Assembly (NCBI GenBank): GCA_022579005.1
Contig: MU401572.1
Span: 1 to 64,000, forward strand
DNA from: Poronia punctata
Lineage: Eukaryota > Ascomycota > Sordariomycetes > Xylariales > Xylariaceae
DNA: 64,000 bases
Reading direction: 5' to 3'
How positions within the stretch are numbered: the first letter of the stretch is position 1; each line of letters begins with the position of its first letter. The position numbers and the translations under genes are program-made. The notes below the pieces were generated by a model. That model searched no databases and was not told the DNA's origin. It saw only the letters and a list, made by a program, of their open reading frames with translations. Below, piece by piece: positions 62,452-64,000 of this stretch.

Positions 62452-64000
62452 ATGGCTCATGCACCGGCGCTCTTGAGGACGAATACGGCTCCCATATTCT
62501 CTGCGAATAATAACTACGGCGGTACATCGTCATCCGCCATGAGTATAAGAGCCAGCCACCTCACAGGCACGACAGCAGTCAATTCAGCCTCGACAACATC
62601 TCTGGCGTCCATGTCGACGGCTGCCACCGCTGTGCCGGCCAACGGCGTGGTACCGACGGGCAACATTATCAACCAAAAGGCCGATGCGTCTAGATCATTA
62701 TACCAAATCTGCATGTCGCTTAAGCAACGGTTGGCTCAAGTTCCAGACTTTGAAGGGTACCTGAAGATCTTGGAGGATGATGCGGTAGCGTCGAGTGATA
62801 ACTATAACCCTGTCGAGTCGCTCTGGAATCTGTTCAGGACCGGCGACCCGCTGCTGATTATATATAATTCCATAAAGCCAGAGAAGCCCTTTCAACCTGG
62901 TGATATCCCGACCACAGATCCCGCAAAGAGGCCAAAGGCAGCTACCTTCAAATTTATCGACGCCTGTCTGAGGCAACTCCAGATTCCAGCTGGTGACTGC
63001 TTTATCGTTTCTGATCTCATGAATCAAAGTACCACCGGTTTCGTAAAGGTGCGTTTGCCCCCATGACACGGTTCTTGTTACGTCGCCTTATGGTATTTCG
63101 TGGCTACCTATCTACAATGGTCGCCGGCTTCTCACATTCTACCAGGTTATCCAAGTCATAAATCATGTCCTGGACGTTGCCGAAGAAAGAGGCCATCTCT
63201 ACCAGATCCAGCCTTACCCGGAGGACAGTAGTTTAGATGCTCCAGTTACCCAGATGACCCAGCGTGACTACATTATTCGTGAGCTTGTCGACACTGAACG
63301 CAAGTACGTGCAAGACCTAGAAAATCTCCACGACCTGAAAAGGACATTGCTGGACAAGGCGATTATTCCAGGAGATGTTGCGTACAAGATATTTTTGAAT
63401 CTGCACAACATCCTAGATTTCCAGCGGCGGTTCCTCATCCGCGTGGAAACGACCAACTCTATGCCGCAGTCGGCCCAGCAATGGGGGGCACCGTTTATCA
63501 TAAACGAAGAGGAATTCGATATTTACACCCCCTTTATCGCAAATCAGCGCAAGGCTGCCCAGACCGCAAACCAAGTCTTTGATAAGATTCTTGCTGCCGA
63601 GCATCCGGTTGCGTGTGATTTCAACACACTTGACGGCTTTCTCTTGAAACCAATGCAGAGACTGGTCAAATACCCTCTGCTTCTCAAGGTATGATTTGGT
63701 ATCTTCCCATTCCGACTGAATGTGTGCTAACATGGTTTAGGACTTGCTCAAAAAGGTGGAAGATCCTGGCAGCAGGGCTGAGCTGACAAAGGGCATCGAG
63801 GCTGCGGAGCGGGTCCTCCAGAAGGCCAATGAAGCCGTCAACCGTAACCTCCTGGACGAGGCACTCGACGAGCTAAAACTGCGAGTCGACGACTGGAAAA
63901 ACCACAAGGTCGAACTTTTCGGCCAACTTCTCCTCCATGGTGTGTATACAGTGGTGACAGGCCGCACCGAGCAAGAGAAAGATGTAAGTTGCCCCAAGCC
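62452..64000 (+). CDS. CDC24: Cdc42 guanine nucleotide exchange factor CDC24 (5' part; cut by right edge)
   Basis: Activates the Rho-type GTPase Cdc42 (and Rac in filamentous fungi) at the cell cortex to set polarity and hyphal growth. Three in-phase exons are visible: 62,452-63,048, 63,146-63,688 and 63,741-63,983, totalling 461 residues; introns are GT-AG, and a further gtaagt donor follows at 63,984. Residues 1-80 are Ser/Thr/Ala-rich. The calponin-homology-like CDC24 domain spans about 81-215 (S-L-Y-Q-I-C...R-L-A-Q-V-P-D-F). The DH (RhoGEF) domain starts about residue 240 (I-I-R-E-L-V-D-T-E-R-K-Y-V) and includes L-L-K-P-M-Q-R-L-V-K-Y-P-L-L-L at the second splice. The PH domain begins about 425. 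The C-terminal PB1 domain would lie beyond the window. The ATG at 62,452 is the first in frame; an upstream exon cannot be excluded. Confidence 0.92.

Overview
The window is chromosomal DNA of a filamentous ascomycete (Pezizomycotina, probably a Sordariomycete; I cannot name the species). The case rests on short spliced introns with fungal splice signals, a SidF/SidL-type siderophore acyltransferase, an FWD-1-like F-box/WD40 protein, a fungal MCU, COX5, VPS60 and CDC24, and on extreme AT enrichment of the kind left by repeat-induced point mutation (RIP).

Positions 1 to about 39,720 form an AT-rich block with no intact gene. It is a graveyard of transposons whose C:G pairs have mostly become T:A. 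One element can be delimited to the base: a minus-strand Ty3/gypsy retrotransposon at 29,252-38,131, with 167-bp LTRs, a polypurine tract beside the 3' LTR, and a 5-bp target-site duplication CTTAA. Its reverse transcriptase is still readable, but the YIDD catalytic box reads YINN. A second copy (1-5,752) runs off the left edge and a third (24,885-27,124) keeps only the 5' part. Other repeats are a 165-bp direct pair at 9.7 and 15.5 kb, a 750-bp direct pair at 16.2 and 19.3 kb, a 21-bp tandem array and an inverted repeat. The complete element seems to sit inside an older, copia-like relic.

At about 39.72 kb composition changes abruptly to a normal gene-bearing region. In order it holds: COX5 (+, 41,520-42,408); an N5-hydroxyornithine acyltransferase of the SidF/SidL family (-, 43,327-44,985); argininosuccinate lyase (+, 46,433-48,071); mitochondrial calcium uniporter MCU (-, 48,384-49,909); a possible small membrane protein (+, 51,665-51,868); ESCRT-III-type VPS60/CHMP5 (+, 53,335-53,979); an F-box/WD40 protein resembling FWD-1 (-, 54,364-57,484); and the first three coding exons of the Cdc42 exchange factor CDC24 (+, 62,452 to beyond the right edge).

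The genes are mostly single housekeeping loci, not an operon-like or metabolic cluster. One pair may be functionally linked: the arginine-pathway lyase and the ornithine-based siderophore acyltransferase share a 1.45-kb divergent intergenic region, with a perfect Gcn4/CPC1-type site on the lyase side. The noncoding DNA carries an octamer, TACGAGTA or its complement, at least 15 times, far above chance. I found no tRNA, rRNA or CRISPR, and I did not find a convincing wholly new system.
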